NCBI GenBank assembly: GCA_023388055.1 | Contig: JAEWGW010000024.1 | Coordinates: forward strand, 1-64,000 | Direction: 5' to 3' | Source: Bacillota bacterium | GTDB taxonomy: Bacteria; Bacillota; Bacilli; Paenibacillales; NBRC-103111 | DNA length: 64,000 bases | In this document: in pieces, positions 16,134 to 24,638 of the stretch | Layout: each line of letters starts with the position of its first letter | Position numbering within the stretch: the stretch's first letter is position 1 | Made by a program: the position numbers and the translations under genes | The notes under the pieces: generated by a model | The model's input: the letters and a program-made list of their open reading frames with translations, nothing else | What the model was told of the DNA's origin: nothing | Database searches by the model: none

Positions 16134-16856
16134 TTACACCAGATTGTTGTTCCGTGCGAACGCATACATTCCTATCCCCGCGGCGACGGAAAGGTTGAAC
16201 GAGTCCACATCGGTAGACAACGGAATTTTGACGCTTTGACCCACATAGGCAAACGCTTCGTTTAGTCCGCTTGCCTCGTTTCCGAAAATCAGTGTAAAGA
16301 GTGGACAAGGTTGTGCGTCCTCTGGCACAATCGAGCCCGTAAGCATGAACGGAAACAGGGTGTGGAGCGGATATTGCGTCTTGTACTCGTCAAAGCTCGA
16401 ATACACGCATTGGTGTATGTGAAACAACGCGCCCATACTGGCACGTACGGTTTTGGGATTCCACACATCCGCCGCCGGTTCAATTATCGCAAGATTTCTA
16501 AGGTTCAGTCCTGCCATTGTGCGGATGATTGTACCGAGGTTTCCCATATCAGACGGATTTACCAGCACAATATGCGGCTCATCCACCGCAAGCGTGTCCG
16601 CATATTTACGAAATACACCGAGTACATAGCTGTTTTCCTTTTGGTTAACAATGCTAAATGCCTTGTCAGACTGCACTAGAGGTACGTTTAGCGCATTGCA
16701 CAGTTCGCTAAGGCCATCGTCGTCCCGGTAATCCGAGTGGATGTATACGCACTTGGCATCGCTTGTCCGTTTTTTCAATAACTCAAACGTCGCATAAGCT
16801 CCGGACGTGTAGGAAATCTCCAATTCCTTTTTATACGATTTGAATTTGTTTGTCAT
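16134..16856 (-). CDS. TrmH/SpoU-family RNA methyltransferase
   Basis: Protein of 240 aa of the SPOUT class, methylating a ribose 2'-OH in tRNA or rRNA with SAM. The three family motifs are present: NPSDMGNLGTIIRT, FGNEASGL and IPLSTDVDSFNLSVAAGIGMYAFA, the last forming the trefoil-knot SAM site. An N-terminal substrate-binding part of about 95 residues precedes them. G+C is visibly lower than in neighbouring genes, which hints at horizontal acquisition. A GGAGCGGGTAAT-like ribosome binding site precedes the ATG. The RNA target cannot be assigned. Confidence 0.88.
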   Translation of the reverse strand: MTNKFKSYKKELEISYTSGAYATFELLKKRTSDAKCVYIHSDYRDDDGLSELCNALNVPLVQSDKAFSIVNQKENSYVLGVFRKYADTLAVDEPHIVLVNPSDMGNLGTIIRTMAGLNLRNLAIIEPAADVWNPKTVRASMGALFHIHQCVYSSFDEYKTQYPLHTLFPFMLTGSIVPEDAQPCPLFTLIFGNEASGLNEAFAYVGQSVKIPLSTDVDSFNLSVAAGIGMYAFARNNNLV

Positions 16857-17225
16857 ATTACCCGCTCCTTAAAATGTTCTTTAAGGATGCAAGGCCGACA
16901 AACGATTACGGCGAAATTATCTTATGCTCCATGCAAGTTTCGCCGTCTGTTTGACAGACCTTGCATGGAGCGCGCCAAGTACATAACCAAAGGTAAGGGC
17001 CATGTTTCACCTCCAAGTTTCGATCATGCTCAGTATGCCGACCAATCCGACTTAGCCGGACACATAATTTTCGTTTGATGTAACTTTTCTACCTTATTGT
17101 TCAATACATTTCCAATTGTATCAAGGGATAGTTTGAGTTAAATGAATCTAGTGGATGAAACTCTGCCGCTCCTTATGCCGTAAATAGAACAAGGTGTTTC
17201 TTGTGACCATACGGAGGTGTTGCAG
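16857..17225. other. AT-richer intergenic region
   Basis: About 370 bases between divergent genes. Apart from a two-tier hairpin at 16927-16970 nothing is recognised; promoters for both flanking genes must lie here. Confidence 0.5.
16927..16970. repeat. Two-tier inverted repeat
   Basis: The arms CTCCATGCAAG (16927-16937) and CTTGCATGGAG (16960-16970) are perfect complements. Inside, GTCTG and CAGAC form a second stem, with a seven-base bulge on one side only. No T-run follows on either strand, so it is not an ordinary terminator. Confidence 0.8.
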
Positions 17226-17933
17226 TTGCGTTTGATCATAGAGGATATCGTGAAACGCTTTGATGATAAGCAGGTGCTCCGGGAGGCGGGATTTACCTTT
17301 GAGAAAGGGAAAATTTATGGTCTGCTGGGCCGCAATGGAGCGGGGAAGACAACGCTGTTCAACTGCTTAAGCCAAGAGATGGCTACGGATGGCGGACAGG
17401 TGCTTCTGGAGGAGAATGGCCAGATGCGGAAGCTGCGTGAGCAGGATGTCGGGTATGTGTACTCCCTTCCGATTCTCCCGGAATTTCTGACGGGTTATGA
17501 ATTTGTCCGATTCTTCATGGATATTAACCGGGATAAGCTGCAGGGGGAGCAGGGGATTGACCATTATTTTGAGATGATGAGCATGACCACCGAGGACCGG
17601 CACCGGCTGATTAAAAACTACTCCCACGGGATGAAGAATAAGCTGCAGATGCTGTTGTTCCTGCTGACGAAGCCGCCAGTGATTCTGCTGGATGAGCCCC
17701 TTACCTCCTTCGATGTGATTGTGGCCCTGGAGATGAAGAACATGCTGCGGGAGATGAAGCACGAGCACATTCTGATCTTCTCCACGCATATCCTCCAATT
17801 AGCTTCGGACCTGTGCGATGAACTAGTTCTATTGAACAACGGGAAATTGTCCGGCGTACCGTCTGAACTGCTGAAGAGCCCTGAGTTCGAGCAATCCGTC
17901 ATTCAGCTGCTGAAGGACGAAAGCCATGTTTAG
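17226..17933 (+). CDS. ABC transporter ATP-binding protein
   Basis: ATPase subunit of an ABC-2-type exporter, 235 aa from a TTG start at 17226. GGAGG (17213-17217) is eight bases before that TTG; the earlier GTG at 17217 overlaps the ribosome binding site. Walker A is GRNGAGKTT, the signature is the degenerate SHGMKNKLQ and Walker B is VILLDEPLTSFD, with a STH switch. The last eight bases overlap the membrane partner, showing a coupled operon. Substrate is unknown; lipid, peptide or drug export are all possible. Confidence 0.9.
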   Translation: MRLIIEDIVKRFDDKQVLREAGFTFEKGKIYGLLGRNGAGKTTLFNCLSQEMATDGGQVLLEENGQMRKLREQDVGYVYSLPILPEFLTGYEFVRFFMDINRDKLQGEQGIDHYFEMMSMTTEDRHRLIKNYSHGMKNKLQMLLFLLTKPPVILLDEPLTSFDVIVALEMKNMLREMKHEHILIFSTHILQLASDLCDELVLLNNGKLSGVPSELLKSPEFEQSVIQLLKDESHV

Positions 17934-19533
17934 AACGGTTAACACGCTGCTCTCTATCCGCACCTCCACCACGGTTAATCTGCTCTTTTATTACATTCAG
18001 AAGCTGCCCCTGATGGGCAAGCTGATCAAGGAAAGCGCCTACGCAAATTTGAAGCTCAAAAAAACAATTTCCGTCATCGCGGTTCTGCTTACCCTGTTGT
18101 GGGGATTTATGACCAGGTTGGCTTATGTAGGGATCCTTGTTTACTTGCCTGTGGTCAGTTTAGGGGCAGGGGTGACAGAGGACCAGACCCTGCGGCAGTT
18201 TGTTCATATTTTGGCTATGATCAGCGTATTGGTGGCCAGCGTTAGCAGTGTGACGGTTCTTGAGCCGAAGCGGGAAAAGTATGTAGCGGTGAAGCTCATG
18301 AGATTGTCACCCACGAGGTATATGAAGGCTTCGCTGGGGTATCGTTATGTGACCTTCTTCATCTATCTGCTGCCTGTCCTGCTCCTGTTCTCAACGCGTG
18401 TGGGGGGCACTGCTGCACAGGCCGTCCTGCTTGCAGCCTTGATCACACTGTGGCGGATTGTAGCGGAGTATGCGCATCTGAAGCTTTTCGAAAAAACAGG
18501 TTTGGTGCTGGTTACGCATAATGCTATCGTATGGAGCGTCATTGCGCTTGGTTATGCTGCTGCGTATGTGCCGCTGCTGTTCCAATGGGCACCGCCAACG
18601 GAAACGGTTCTGCTGAGCTGGCCAACTTGCCTCGTCATTGCGGCGGGGGGATTGTGGGCGGCGGTAAGGCTGGCCCGTTATTCCAAATACAGAGAAGCGG
18701 TGGATGCCGCAACAAAACGGGATGACCCCCTGCTGAACCTGGGCAAAATGATGTCGGAGGCGGAGAAGAAAAGCGTCAGGGTTAAGGATAGCGATTATAA
18801 GGTGGAAAGTGGGCAGCAGAACAAGCTGGAGTCGAAGAAAGGCTATGCCTATCTAAACGCTCTTTTCTTCGTTCGGCACCGTAGTCTGATCAGGGGCCCT
18901 GTGAATAAACGGTTAACCCTCATCGGTGCTGCGGCAGTGGTTGGCGTGATCCTCATGCTTCTGTTTCGGGAGCAAGTTCAACAATTTGGATGGGGGATGG
19001 AACGGGTTTTCCCTTTTTTGGCTTTGGTCATGTATTTCATGGCCGTAGGCGAAAAAATATGCAAGACGATGTTCTACAATTGCGATCTCAGCCTGCTGCG
19101 GTACAGCTATTACCGGCACGCAGCTTATGCACATTTTCGTATCCGGTTCGGAAAAATGCTGGGTATGAACCTGTCGATTGCGGCCGCTCTTGGAGCGTCA
19201 CTGACCGCTATCGCGGCTTCAGCAGGAGGGGAGTGGTTTAGCCGCGATTTGCTTCTGCTGTGGATATGTGTGGTTTCCCTGTCTGTTTTTTTCACGGTAC
19301 ATCACTTATTTATGTATTATATTTTCCAACCGTATTCTACGGAGCTGAATGTGAAGAATCCACTGTATTACCTGTTAAACATGGCCGTCTCGTCCGCGTG
19401 CGGACTCAGCCTTGTTTTGCGGGTGCCCAGCTCCCGCCTGACAGCGGTGATTTTCACAGTGACAGTGGTTTACCTGCTCCTCGCAATTGTTTTGGTACGC
19501 AGGTATGGGCATCGCACGTTTCGCGTGAAATAG
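17926..19533 (+). CDS. Large multi-spanning ABC exporter membrane subunit
   Basis: Protein of 535 aa with about ten to twelve hydrophobic segments in two blocks (about 45-245 and 325-530), separated by a charged stretch near 255-305 (KRDDPLLNLGKMMSEAEKKS). The ATG lies inside the end of the ATPase gene, so the two are coupled. I do not recognise a named family beyond ABC-type permease. The N-terminal about 45 residues look amphipathic and cytoplasmic. Confidence 0.8.
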   Translation: MFRTVNTLLSIRTSTTVNLLFYYIQKLPLMGKLIKESAYANLKLKKTISVIAVLLTLLWGFMTRLAYVGILVYLPVVSLGAGVTEDQTLRQFVHILAMISVLVASVSSVTVLEPKREKYVAVKLMRLSPTRYMKASLGYRYVTFFIYLLPVLLLFSTRVGGTAAQAVLLAALITLWRIVAEYAHLKLFEKTGLVLVTHNAIVWSVIALGYAAAYVPLLFQWAPPTETVLLSWPTCLVIAAGGLWAAVRLARYSKYREAVDAATKRDDPLLNLGKMMSEAEKKSVRVKDSDYKVESGQQNKLESKKGYAYLNALFFVRHRSLIRGPVNKRLTLIGAAAVVGVILMLLFREQVQQFGWGMERVFPFLALVMYFMAVGEKICKTMFYNCDLSLLRYSYYRHAAYAHFRIRFGKMLGMNLSIAAALGASLTAIAASAGGEWFSRDLLLLWICVVSLSVFFTVHHLFMYYIFQPYSTELNVKNPLYYLLNMAVSSACGLSLVLRVPSSRLTAVIFTVTVVYLLLAIVLVRRYGHRTFRVK

Positions 19534-19544
19534 ACAACAGCTAA

Positions 19545-19567
19545 ACCCGCCTTAAAGATAGGCGGGT
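19545..19567. terminator. Hairpin between convergent genes
   Basis: The perfect 8-bp stem ACCCGCCT/AGGCGGGT lies between two convergent genes. T-runs are weak on both sides (TTTAGC on the minus strand), so it may act weakly in both directions. Confidence 0.55.
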
Positions 19568-19577
19568 AAAAGCTCGT

Positions 19578-20318
19578 TTATGCTTTTCTAATCTCCGCCT
19601 CCAGCTTCTCCAGCTCCTCTTTCGGCCGGACGTCGTCGAAATCATGCTCCTTCAGAAATAATATGATTTTCTTCCACTCCTCCTTTGCCTCCCCAAGCCT
19701 GCCCTCCCGCTTCAACAGGAAAGCCCGGCTGAATCGGCCATCGATGAGATTGGCATCCAATTCATTGGACAGCTCCCAAGCTTCCAGAGCCTCTTTCACC
19801 TTCCCCTGACGGGCTAGCACTTCTCCGGAATAATAATGCAAGACAGCTTTGTTGGGGAAAAGCTTCAGCGCAGTTTCTGCGGTTAAGTGAGCTTCTTTCG
19901 TTTGATCCGCTTTAAGATAACAATTAATCAGGAATGAATAGCTTTTGGGGTCAGCAGGGTCAGTTTGGAGTCTTTTCTTGTAGAATTCAATCGACTTACG
20001 ATTCTCCAATAAACCTGCTCTTACGTGGATCAAGTTGCCATGAAGCATTCCCTCCAGCCAGTTATATGTTGCAAGCTGCGGGCTATGCAGCGCTTTCTCA
20101 TATTGTTCGGCTGATTTTCTCAGCAGTTTACGTGCCTTCATGCCCAGGATGAATCCGTACCAGTAGAGATATTCGGGGTTATCCGGGTGTTCGGCCAATG
20201 CTTCCTCATATAGCTTCGTAACTTTTTCACATAATGAGTCGTCATAGTGCTGCTCCAATTGCTCCACCAGCAAGTATTTCTCATCCCGCTCCCATTTTAA
20301 CGGAAATGGCTTACTCAT
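19578..20318 (-). CDS. TPR-repeat protein of an ECF sigma operon
   Basis: Protein of 246 aa made almost wholly of helix-turn-helix repeats with TPR character (for example YLYWYGFILGMKARK, AVLHYYSGEVLARQGKVKEALEAWELSNELDANL). No signal peptide or membrane segment is visible, so it is probably a cytoplasmic scaffold. It is third in an operon after an ECF sigma factor and a 69-aa protein, starting four bases after the stop of the latter with its ribosome binding site (AAAGGGGG) inside that gene. It may modulate the sigma factor, which is inference from context only. Confidence 0.82.
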   Translation of the reverse strand: MSKPFPLKWERDEKYLLVEQLEQHYDDSLCEKVTKLYEEALAEHPDNPEYLYWYGFILGMKARKLLRKSAEQYEKALHSPQLATYNWLEGMLHGNLIHVRAGLLENRKSIEFYKKRLQTDPADPKSYSFLINCYLKADQTKEAHLTAETALKLFPNKAVLHYYSGEVLARQGKVKEALEAWELSNELDANLIDGRFSRAFLLKREGRLGEAKEEWKKIILFLKEHDFDDVRPKEELEKLEAEIRKA

Positions 20319-20321
20319 CCG

Positions 20322-20531
20322 TCATGCCCCCTTTGTTTGGATACTTGCGTTTACGGCCTCATCCCGAAGTTCTCCAAAAAGCCTTCCTTCCGGTGACGGA
20401 AGTCCATCCAACTCCTGCAGAAGGTAATCGGCAAGCCTCCGGGCCAAGGTTTGATATATGGCATTCCAGTTGTCGGGACATTGGCGTTCAAGCTCACTTT
20501 TTAGCAGGAATGGCAGCTGATTTTGCAGCAT
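20322..20531 (-). CDS. Small 69-aa protein overlapping the ECF sigma gene
   Basis: Starts at an ATG with GGGAGGTG seven bases upstream, inside the last 38 bases of the sigma factor gene and in another frame. It ends four bases before the TPR gene. The product (MLQNQLPFLLKSELERQ...) is helical and soluble, with no recognised domain. Its position between a sigma factor and a TPR protein suggests a regulatory partner, but no anti-sigma motif is visible. Ribosome binding site and gene packing support it being real. Confidence 0.65.
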   Translation of the reverse strand: MLQNQLPFLLKSELERQCPDNWNAIYQTLARRLADYLLQELDGLPSPEGRLFGELRDEAVNASIQTKGA

Positions 20532-21039
20532 GTGCTTCACCTCCCAAACTATTGGCCAGCTTTGATAGACTGCGCCGATACCTCCACCGCACCGTACCGG
20601 GGGGAAGTCCAAGCTCCTTGCTGATCTCGTGATGCTTAAAGCCAGAGATGACATGCAGGATGATAATCAGACGGTCCGTTTCTTCCAGTTGCCCCAGTGC
20701 ATCCATGAGTTCAAACTGCAAAAGTGTAGGATCCGGGTCCGCTTTTGTTGAATCTTCAATCTCTGTGTAGCTTTGCCTTATGGTCTGCCTAAGCCTGTCG
20801 TAGGCCAAATTTCTTGCGATGGATAGAATCCATGCTTTGGGGTTGGTTCCCGTTTGGTACTGATTGGCCCTTTCATAAAGCTTGAGGAAGGTCTCTTGTT
20901 GGACGTCTTCGGCCAGGGGCCGGTTTCTTACTATTGCCAATGCCACAGCAAAAACAGGCACCCTCATTTCTTTATAAATCTCATGCAGTGCGGCGATTTC
21001 TCCTTTCGCTACCCAGCGCAGTTGGTCGTCTAGGTCCAT
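20494..21039 (-). CDS. ECF-type RNA polymerase sigma factor
   Basis: Protein of 181 aa. Region 2 spans about 22-90, with LAEDVQQETFLKLYERANQY and PKAWILSIARNLAYDRLR, typical of DNA melting and core binding. Region 4 spans about 115-165 with a helix-turn-helix (HHEISKELGLPPGTVRWRYRRSLSKL) that would read the -35 element. The start has GAAGGGGG upstream. No membrane anti-sigma factor follows; instead a small protein and a TPR protein do, which is an unusual arrangement. Confidence 0.92.
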   Translation of the reverse strand: MDLDDQLRWVAKGEIAALHEIYKEMRVPVFAVALAIVRNRPLAEDVQQETFLKLYERANQYQTGTNPKAWILSIARNLAYDRLRQTIRQSYTEIEDSTKADPDPTLLQFELMDALGQLEETDRLIIILHVISGFKHHEISKELGLPPGTVRWRYRRSLSKLANSLGGEAHAAKSAAIPAKK

Positions 21040-21116
21040 CTTGCACCCCCTTCATGAATATAACGTTTTGGCGGCTGGAAATGTTGGAGTAGCAACCAAT
21101 GATTTTCACCATCTCC

Positions 21117-21165
21117 TTGAACTCAATCCGAATTGGGATTATAATACGAATACATAATCAATCCG
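21117..21165 (+). promoter_or_regulatory. Promoter with two palindromic operators upstream of a MarR gene
   Basis: A -35 TTGAAC (21117-21122) and a -10 TATAAT (21140-21145) are 17 bases apart. One operator, AATCCGAATTGGGATT (21125-21140), fills the spacer. A perfect palindrome AATCCGAATTCGGATT (21150-21165) covers the likely start point. Their centres are 25 bp apart. This is the arrangement expected for autorepression by the MarR protein encoded just downstream. Confidence 0.85.
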
Positions 21166-21198
21166 AATTCGGATTTATTGATTGGAGGGAGGGGTGTT

Positions 21199-21627
21199 AT
21201 GCCGGATAGCCGAACCAAAATCCACCGGCTGATGATTGCCGTGAACCGTATTGATGAGCTTTATTACCGATTGCTGCGCACCCTCAGCGTGAAGGACAAC
21301 ACCTTCGTGCTGCTGTATGCCATTTCTGATGGGAGGTCACACACCCAGAAGCAAATCTGTGACGAGTGGCTGATCCCGCGGACCACATTGAATACCGTGG
21401 TGAATGAGTGTGTGCAGGCAGGATACATCCGGCTTGTGGCCCGAGGCAATAAGGAGAAGGAAATTGTGCTGACAGACAGCGGCAAGACGTTTGCGGATTC
21501 AATTCTGACGCCGATTTTTGCCGCGGAGGAAAGGGCGATGGAGCCTTTTTTGGAACAGGGCCTGGTGGAGCAGCTTGAAGGCTTCACAGAACGGCTGGAC
21601 GGGGAATTTCAACGAATGAAGGAGTGA
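21199..21627 (+). CDS. MarR-family transcriptional regulator
   Basis: Protein of 142 aa from ATG 21199, behind GGAGGGAGGGG. The winged helix spans about 35-100: SDGRSHTQKQICDEWLIPRTTLNTVVNECVQAGYI followed by the wing and VLTDSGKTFADSI, all typical of MarR. It should bind as a dimer to the two palindromes in its own promoter. It is followed after six bases by a GNAT gene, so the acetyltransferase is probably in the regulated operon. The effector is unknown. Confidence 0.9.
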   Translation: MPDSRTKIHRLMIAVNRIDELYYRLLRTLSVKDNTFVLLYAISDGRSHTQKQICDEWLIPRTTLNTVVNECVQAGYIRLVARGNKEKEIVLTDSGKTFADSILTPIFAAEERAMEPFLEQGLVEQLEGFTERLDGEFQRMKE

Positions 21628-21633
21628 GCAGCC

Positions 21634-22188
21634 ATGAATATAAAAGTGGAACAGGGCACAATGGTTACTTTGGAACGGGCGGCGGAAGCCGATCTTCCGA
21701 AATTCCGTCGGGAGCTGCAGGAGGCGTTCCGCATTGCCGTAGTGGGTACCTTCGGGGAGTCGGATTATGGCCCGATTCCGTCGGATGAGGATGTACAGGA
21801 GTCCTTCGATGCCCCCGGGGCAGCGGTGTATCATATTGTTCACAACGGCGAAAGGGCAGGTGGTGCGGTGGTGCGCATTAACAGCGAAACCCGGCATAAC
21901 TCGCTGGATTTGTTCTATGTCTCCCCCAAGCATCACAGCCGCGGGCTGGGCCTGTCCGCTTGGAAAGCCATAGAAGCACAGTATCCGGATACTGTGCTTT
22001 GGGAAACGGCCACGCCCTATTTTGAGAAGCGGAACATCCACTTCTACGTGAACAAATGCGGCTTCCACATTGTGGAGTTCTACAACGAGCATCATCCTGA
22101 CCCGCGTATGCACCACACCGAAGAGAAAGAAGAAATTCAGCTGCCGGGTATGGACGGTTTTTTCAAATTCCAGAAGGTGATGAAATAA
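21634..22188 (+). CDS. GNAT-family N-acetyltransferase
   Basis: Protein of 184 aa. The acetyl-CoA region is VSPKHHSRGLGLSAWKAIEAQY, close to the Q/RxxGxG/A pattern, followed by TPYFEKRNIHFYVNKCGFHIVEF, typical of motif B. AAGGAGTG precedes the ATG. It is co-transcribed with the MarR gene, which suggests inducible modification of a small toxic molecule or signal, but the substrate is unknown. Confidence 0.87.
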   Translation: MNIKVEQGTMVTLERAAEADLPKFRRELQEAFRIAVVGTFGESDYGPIPSDEDVQESFDAPGAAVYHIVHNGERAGGAVVRINSETRHNSLDLFYVSPKHHSRGLGLSAWKAIEAQYPDTVLWETATPYFEKRNIHFYVNKCGFHIVEFYNEHHPDPRMHHTEEKEEIQLPGMDGFFKFQKVMK

Positions 22189-22200
22189 GGAGCAGTAACT

Positions 22201-22788
22201 TTACCGGCATATAGACGCCAGATGCTGCTCCAGCACCTGCCGGGCACGCCGGCTGTCCAGCCGGGCCCCGTCCAGGAGCATATGGAGCGCCAGACCGTCA
22301 AGCACGGCGTACAGCCGCTCTGCCTCCAGGTCCAGGTTCAGCTTCTCCCGCAGCTTTCCTTCCCTCTCCAGATAGGCCAGCAGCCGGCCCACTCCTTCGT
22401 AAATCCCGTCATGCTGGGCATCGAAGGCATCCGGGTTGGCTTTTTTCATATGGAAGGTAAACTCAAACCATACCTCCATTTCGGTACGCCGCTCCTCATC
22501 AGTCGGAATCATCTCCAACAGAACGCCCAGCACCTTCCGGACAGGGGGCAGCTCCATCTGATACACCTGCTGGATGCGGGCGGTTACACGGTCCTTCACA
22601 ACTTGCATTACAAATACCAGCAATTGATCCTGATCGGGAAAATAATGGCGCAGCGCGCCAGGGGACAAGCCTGTTTCCTGGGCAATATTCCGCACACTAA
22701 CCCCCTTGATGCCCTTCTGCTTGACAACCCGCCAGGTGGCTTCGGCAATCTTCAGCTTTCTTTGGGAATGATCGACTATTTTTGGCAT
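22201..22788 (-). CDS. TetR/AcrR-family transcriptional regulator
   Basis: Protein of 195 aa from the ATG at 22788 (MPKIVDHSQRKLKIAEATW, a common TetR beginning). The N-terminal helix-turn-helix reads GVSVRNIAQETGLSPGALRHYFPDQDQLLVFVM. The C-terminal about 140 residues form the ligand and dimer domain. No ribosome binding site precedes 22788, but TACAAT lies six bases upstream, so the transcript could be nearly leaderless; a GTG at 22824 is the alternative. TACAATTGTA at about 22835 may be an operator. It is divergent from a membrane protein gene, its likely target. Confidence 0.88.
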   Translation of the reverse strand: MPKIVDHSQRKLKIAEATWRVVKQKGIKGVSVRNIAQETGLSPGALRHYFPDQDQLLVFVMQVVKDRVTARIQQVYQMELPPVRKVLGVLLEMIPTDEERRTEMEVWFEFTFHMKKANPDAFDAQHDGIYEGVGRLLAYLEREGKLREKLNLDLEAERLYAVLDGLALHMLLDGARLDSRRARQVLEQHLASICR

Positions 22789-22920
22789 ACTGTTATTGTA
22801 GCAAATCCGATGGCTGTATAACACCTTTATTTAGTACAATTGTATTATTTAAAAACGGGTGATATACTTTTGTTGATGTCACATCAGCAAATCTCTTAGG
22901 GGAAGGGGCTATACGATACG

Positions 22921-23475
22921 ATGAACGGTGTCGCCTGGGTCATTGTGGTTTGTGAAGTTGCGTTTTGGGTGGTCATTGCCTTGGGTCTTACGGCCAGGTA
23001 TCTGCTGCGCTTATCTTCCCTTGGCATGGTACTGTTGGCAATGACGCCGCTGATCGATTTGATTCTGCTGGCGGTTACGGGATGGGACTTGTATCATGGG
23101 GCCCATGCGACCACAGCACATGGAATTGCCGCGGTATATATAGGGGTTTCCATCGCATTCGGCAAAAGAATGATCACCTGGGCAGATGAACGCTTCCGCT
23201 ATTACGTGGCTAAACAGGGGGAAAAACCCTCCAGATTGTACGGGTATGCTTATTCCCGCAATTATTTGAAGGGGTGGGTGCTCCATATGCTTGCTTATGC
23301 CATCGGCTGTGGTCTGCTGCTGGCCATGGTCTATATGGTGCAGGATAGCTCGCGTACGGAGGCTCTCGATCAGATCATCCGCCTGTGGTCGGTTGTGTTG
23401 GGTATTGACCTGGTTATTGCCGCGTCCTACTTTGTCTGGCCTCCCAAGGCTCCCAGCGAAAAGCAATCCTCCTGA
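22921..23475 (+). CDS. Membrane protein, YmcC-like
   Basis: Protein of 184 aa with hydrophobic segments at about 4-25, 32-55, 65-82, 120-140 and 150-170. It resembles the uncharacterised B. subtilis YmcC type from memory; no catalytic motif is visible. It is divergent from the TetR gene across about 130 bases, so regulation by that repressor is plausible. It is convergent with the FMN-binding gene. Confidence 0.7.
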   Translation: MNGVAWVIVVCEVAFWVVIALGLTARYLLRLSSLGMVLLAMTPLIDLILLAVTGWDLYHGAHATTAHGIAAVYIGVSIAFGKRMITWADERFRYYVAKQGEKPSRLYGYAYSRNYLKGWVLHMLAYAIGCGLLLAMVYMVQDSSRTEALDQIIRLWSVVLGIDLVIAASYFVWPPKAPSEKQSS

Positions 23476-23487
23476 CTTGCGAGGGAC

Positions 23488-23904
23488 TTATTTCACCTTA
23501 CTCTCAAGCGCACCCTCTACCCCCTTTAGAAAGGCTTTGGAGGTCAGAGTTGCGCCGCTGATGGCATCCACCTGCAGGGTTTGGGCCTGGATGACCCTGC
23601 CGAATAATTCCTCCGTGAATTCGGGAGGTTTATTCTCGGTTTGCTCCAGAACCTGAATGTCTGTCACTTTCCCGGAGGACACCGTGACCTGAATTTTGTT
23701 GGCCCGCCACTTGTATTTGCCGCCTTGGTATCCACCGGTATAGGTGCCGTCACGAAGACTTTTGAAGCTGATGGCTTTGATTGGAACATTCCGTGCCTCC
23801 CGCCGTTCCCCCTCCGTAAAAAGCAGCGCCCCTCCCAATCCTCCCGCAATCACCAAAATGACAATGCCTGCAATCAGCAATTTGCGCCTCCCCTTTCGCT
23901 TCAT
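23488..23904 (-). CDS. FMN-binding domain protein (covalent flavin site)
   Basis: Protein of 138 aa. A single N-terminal membrane anchor (about 8-30) leaves an outside-facing FMN_bind domain. The motif DAISGATLTSKAF near the C-terminus matches the D-x-(S/T)GAT-x-(S/T) sequence to which ApbE/Ftp attaches FMN through the threonine phosphoester. Such proteins carry electrons outside the membrane, for example in extracytosolic flavin transfer chains. No ApbE gene is in the window. AGGAGG precedes the ATG. Confidence 0.88.
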   Translation of the reverse strand: MKRKGRRKLLIAGIVILVIAGGLGGALLFTEGERREARNVPIKAISFKSLRDGTYTGGYQGGKYKWRANKIQVTVSSGKVTDIQVLEQTENKPPEFTEELFGRVIQAQTLQVDAISGATLTSKAFLKGVEGALESKVK

Positions 23905-24100
23905 AGTCGTTGTCCTCCTTGTAATCCTTCAATTCAGCCTCCAAGAAAATGAATGAATACAAAAATATTCATTCACATCATAGCATGAACATAATGACTT
24001 GACCAGACCGTAATTGGAAGGCCCGTCCTACGGGTCTTGGATAAATTATCAGCGGGAGGGGAAATTATCCTTAACTCTATTCCAAGTGGGAGTGGTGACG

Positions 24101-24628
24101 GTGTTGAATAAAATCATCTTATGGAGTTCATTTGTGGGTCCATGGCTGACCTTGTTTTTTATGAAAAAGGATGCGATCAAGCGGTACATGCCCGTAACGG
24201 TGTTTACCGCATTAATGGCAACAATCACATCAGAAATGGCCTATACCTACTCGTGGTGGAAGTATACGGATGCCGTCGTCCCGTGGGGGAACATTACCAA
24301 TCCGTCGTTTGTATACGGCTTATTCTCCGTCCTGACCATCTGGATTTTCTACTTTACCTATCGCAGATTTTGGCTGTACCTTACGGTAAACATTCTGGTT
24401 AATGCGTTTCAATGGTTTTTTCTGATCCGTTGGACCTTTGTGGCCTGGGGAATTGTGGAACAGGGCAATATTACCCCGTTCCAGACATTCCTTTTGGCAA
24501 CGGTTCAATCTGTCGTGATCTATGGGTACCAGAAATGGCAGGAAGGGATTTTTCGAAGGGAGGAGACTCCTGACTCAGATGGGGAGTTGCATATTAAGCT
24601 TCCGGAATTAAGGTCCAAGGCCAAATGA
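24101..24628 (+). CDS. CBO0543-like membrane protein
   Basis: Protein of about 175 aa from a GTG at 24101, with GGGAG eight bases upstream; TTG at 24104 is equally possible, and the open frame extends to 24014 without a good start. Four to five hydrophobic helices and the stretch FVGPWLTLFFMKKDAIKRYMPVTVF resemble the CBO0543 family of Bacillota. Function is unknown. No partner gene is evident. Confidence 0.72.
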   Translation: MLNKIILWSSFVGPWLTLFFMKKDAIKRYMPVTVFTALMATITSEMAYTYSWWKYTDAVVPWGNITNPSFVYGLFSVLTIWIFYFTYRRFWLYLTVNILVNAFQWFFLIRWTFVAWGIVEQGNITPFQTFLLATVQSVVIYGYQKWQEGIFRREETPDSDGELHIKLPELRSKAK

Positions 24629-24638
24629 TGCAACCTTC

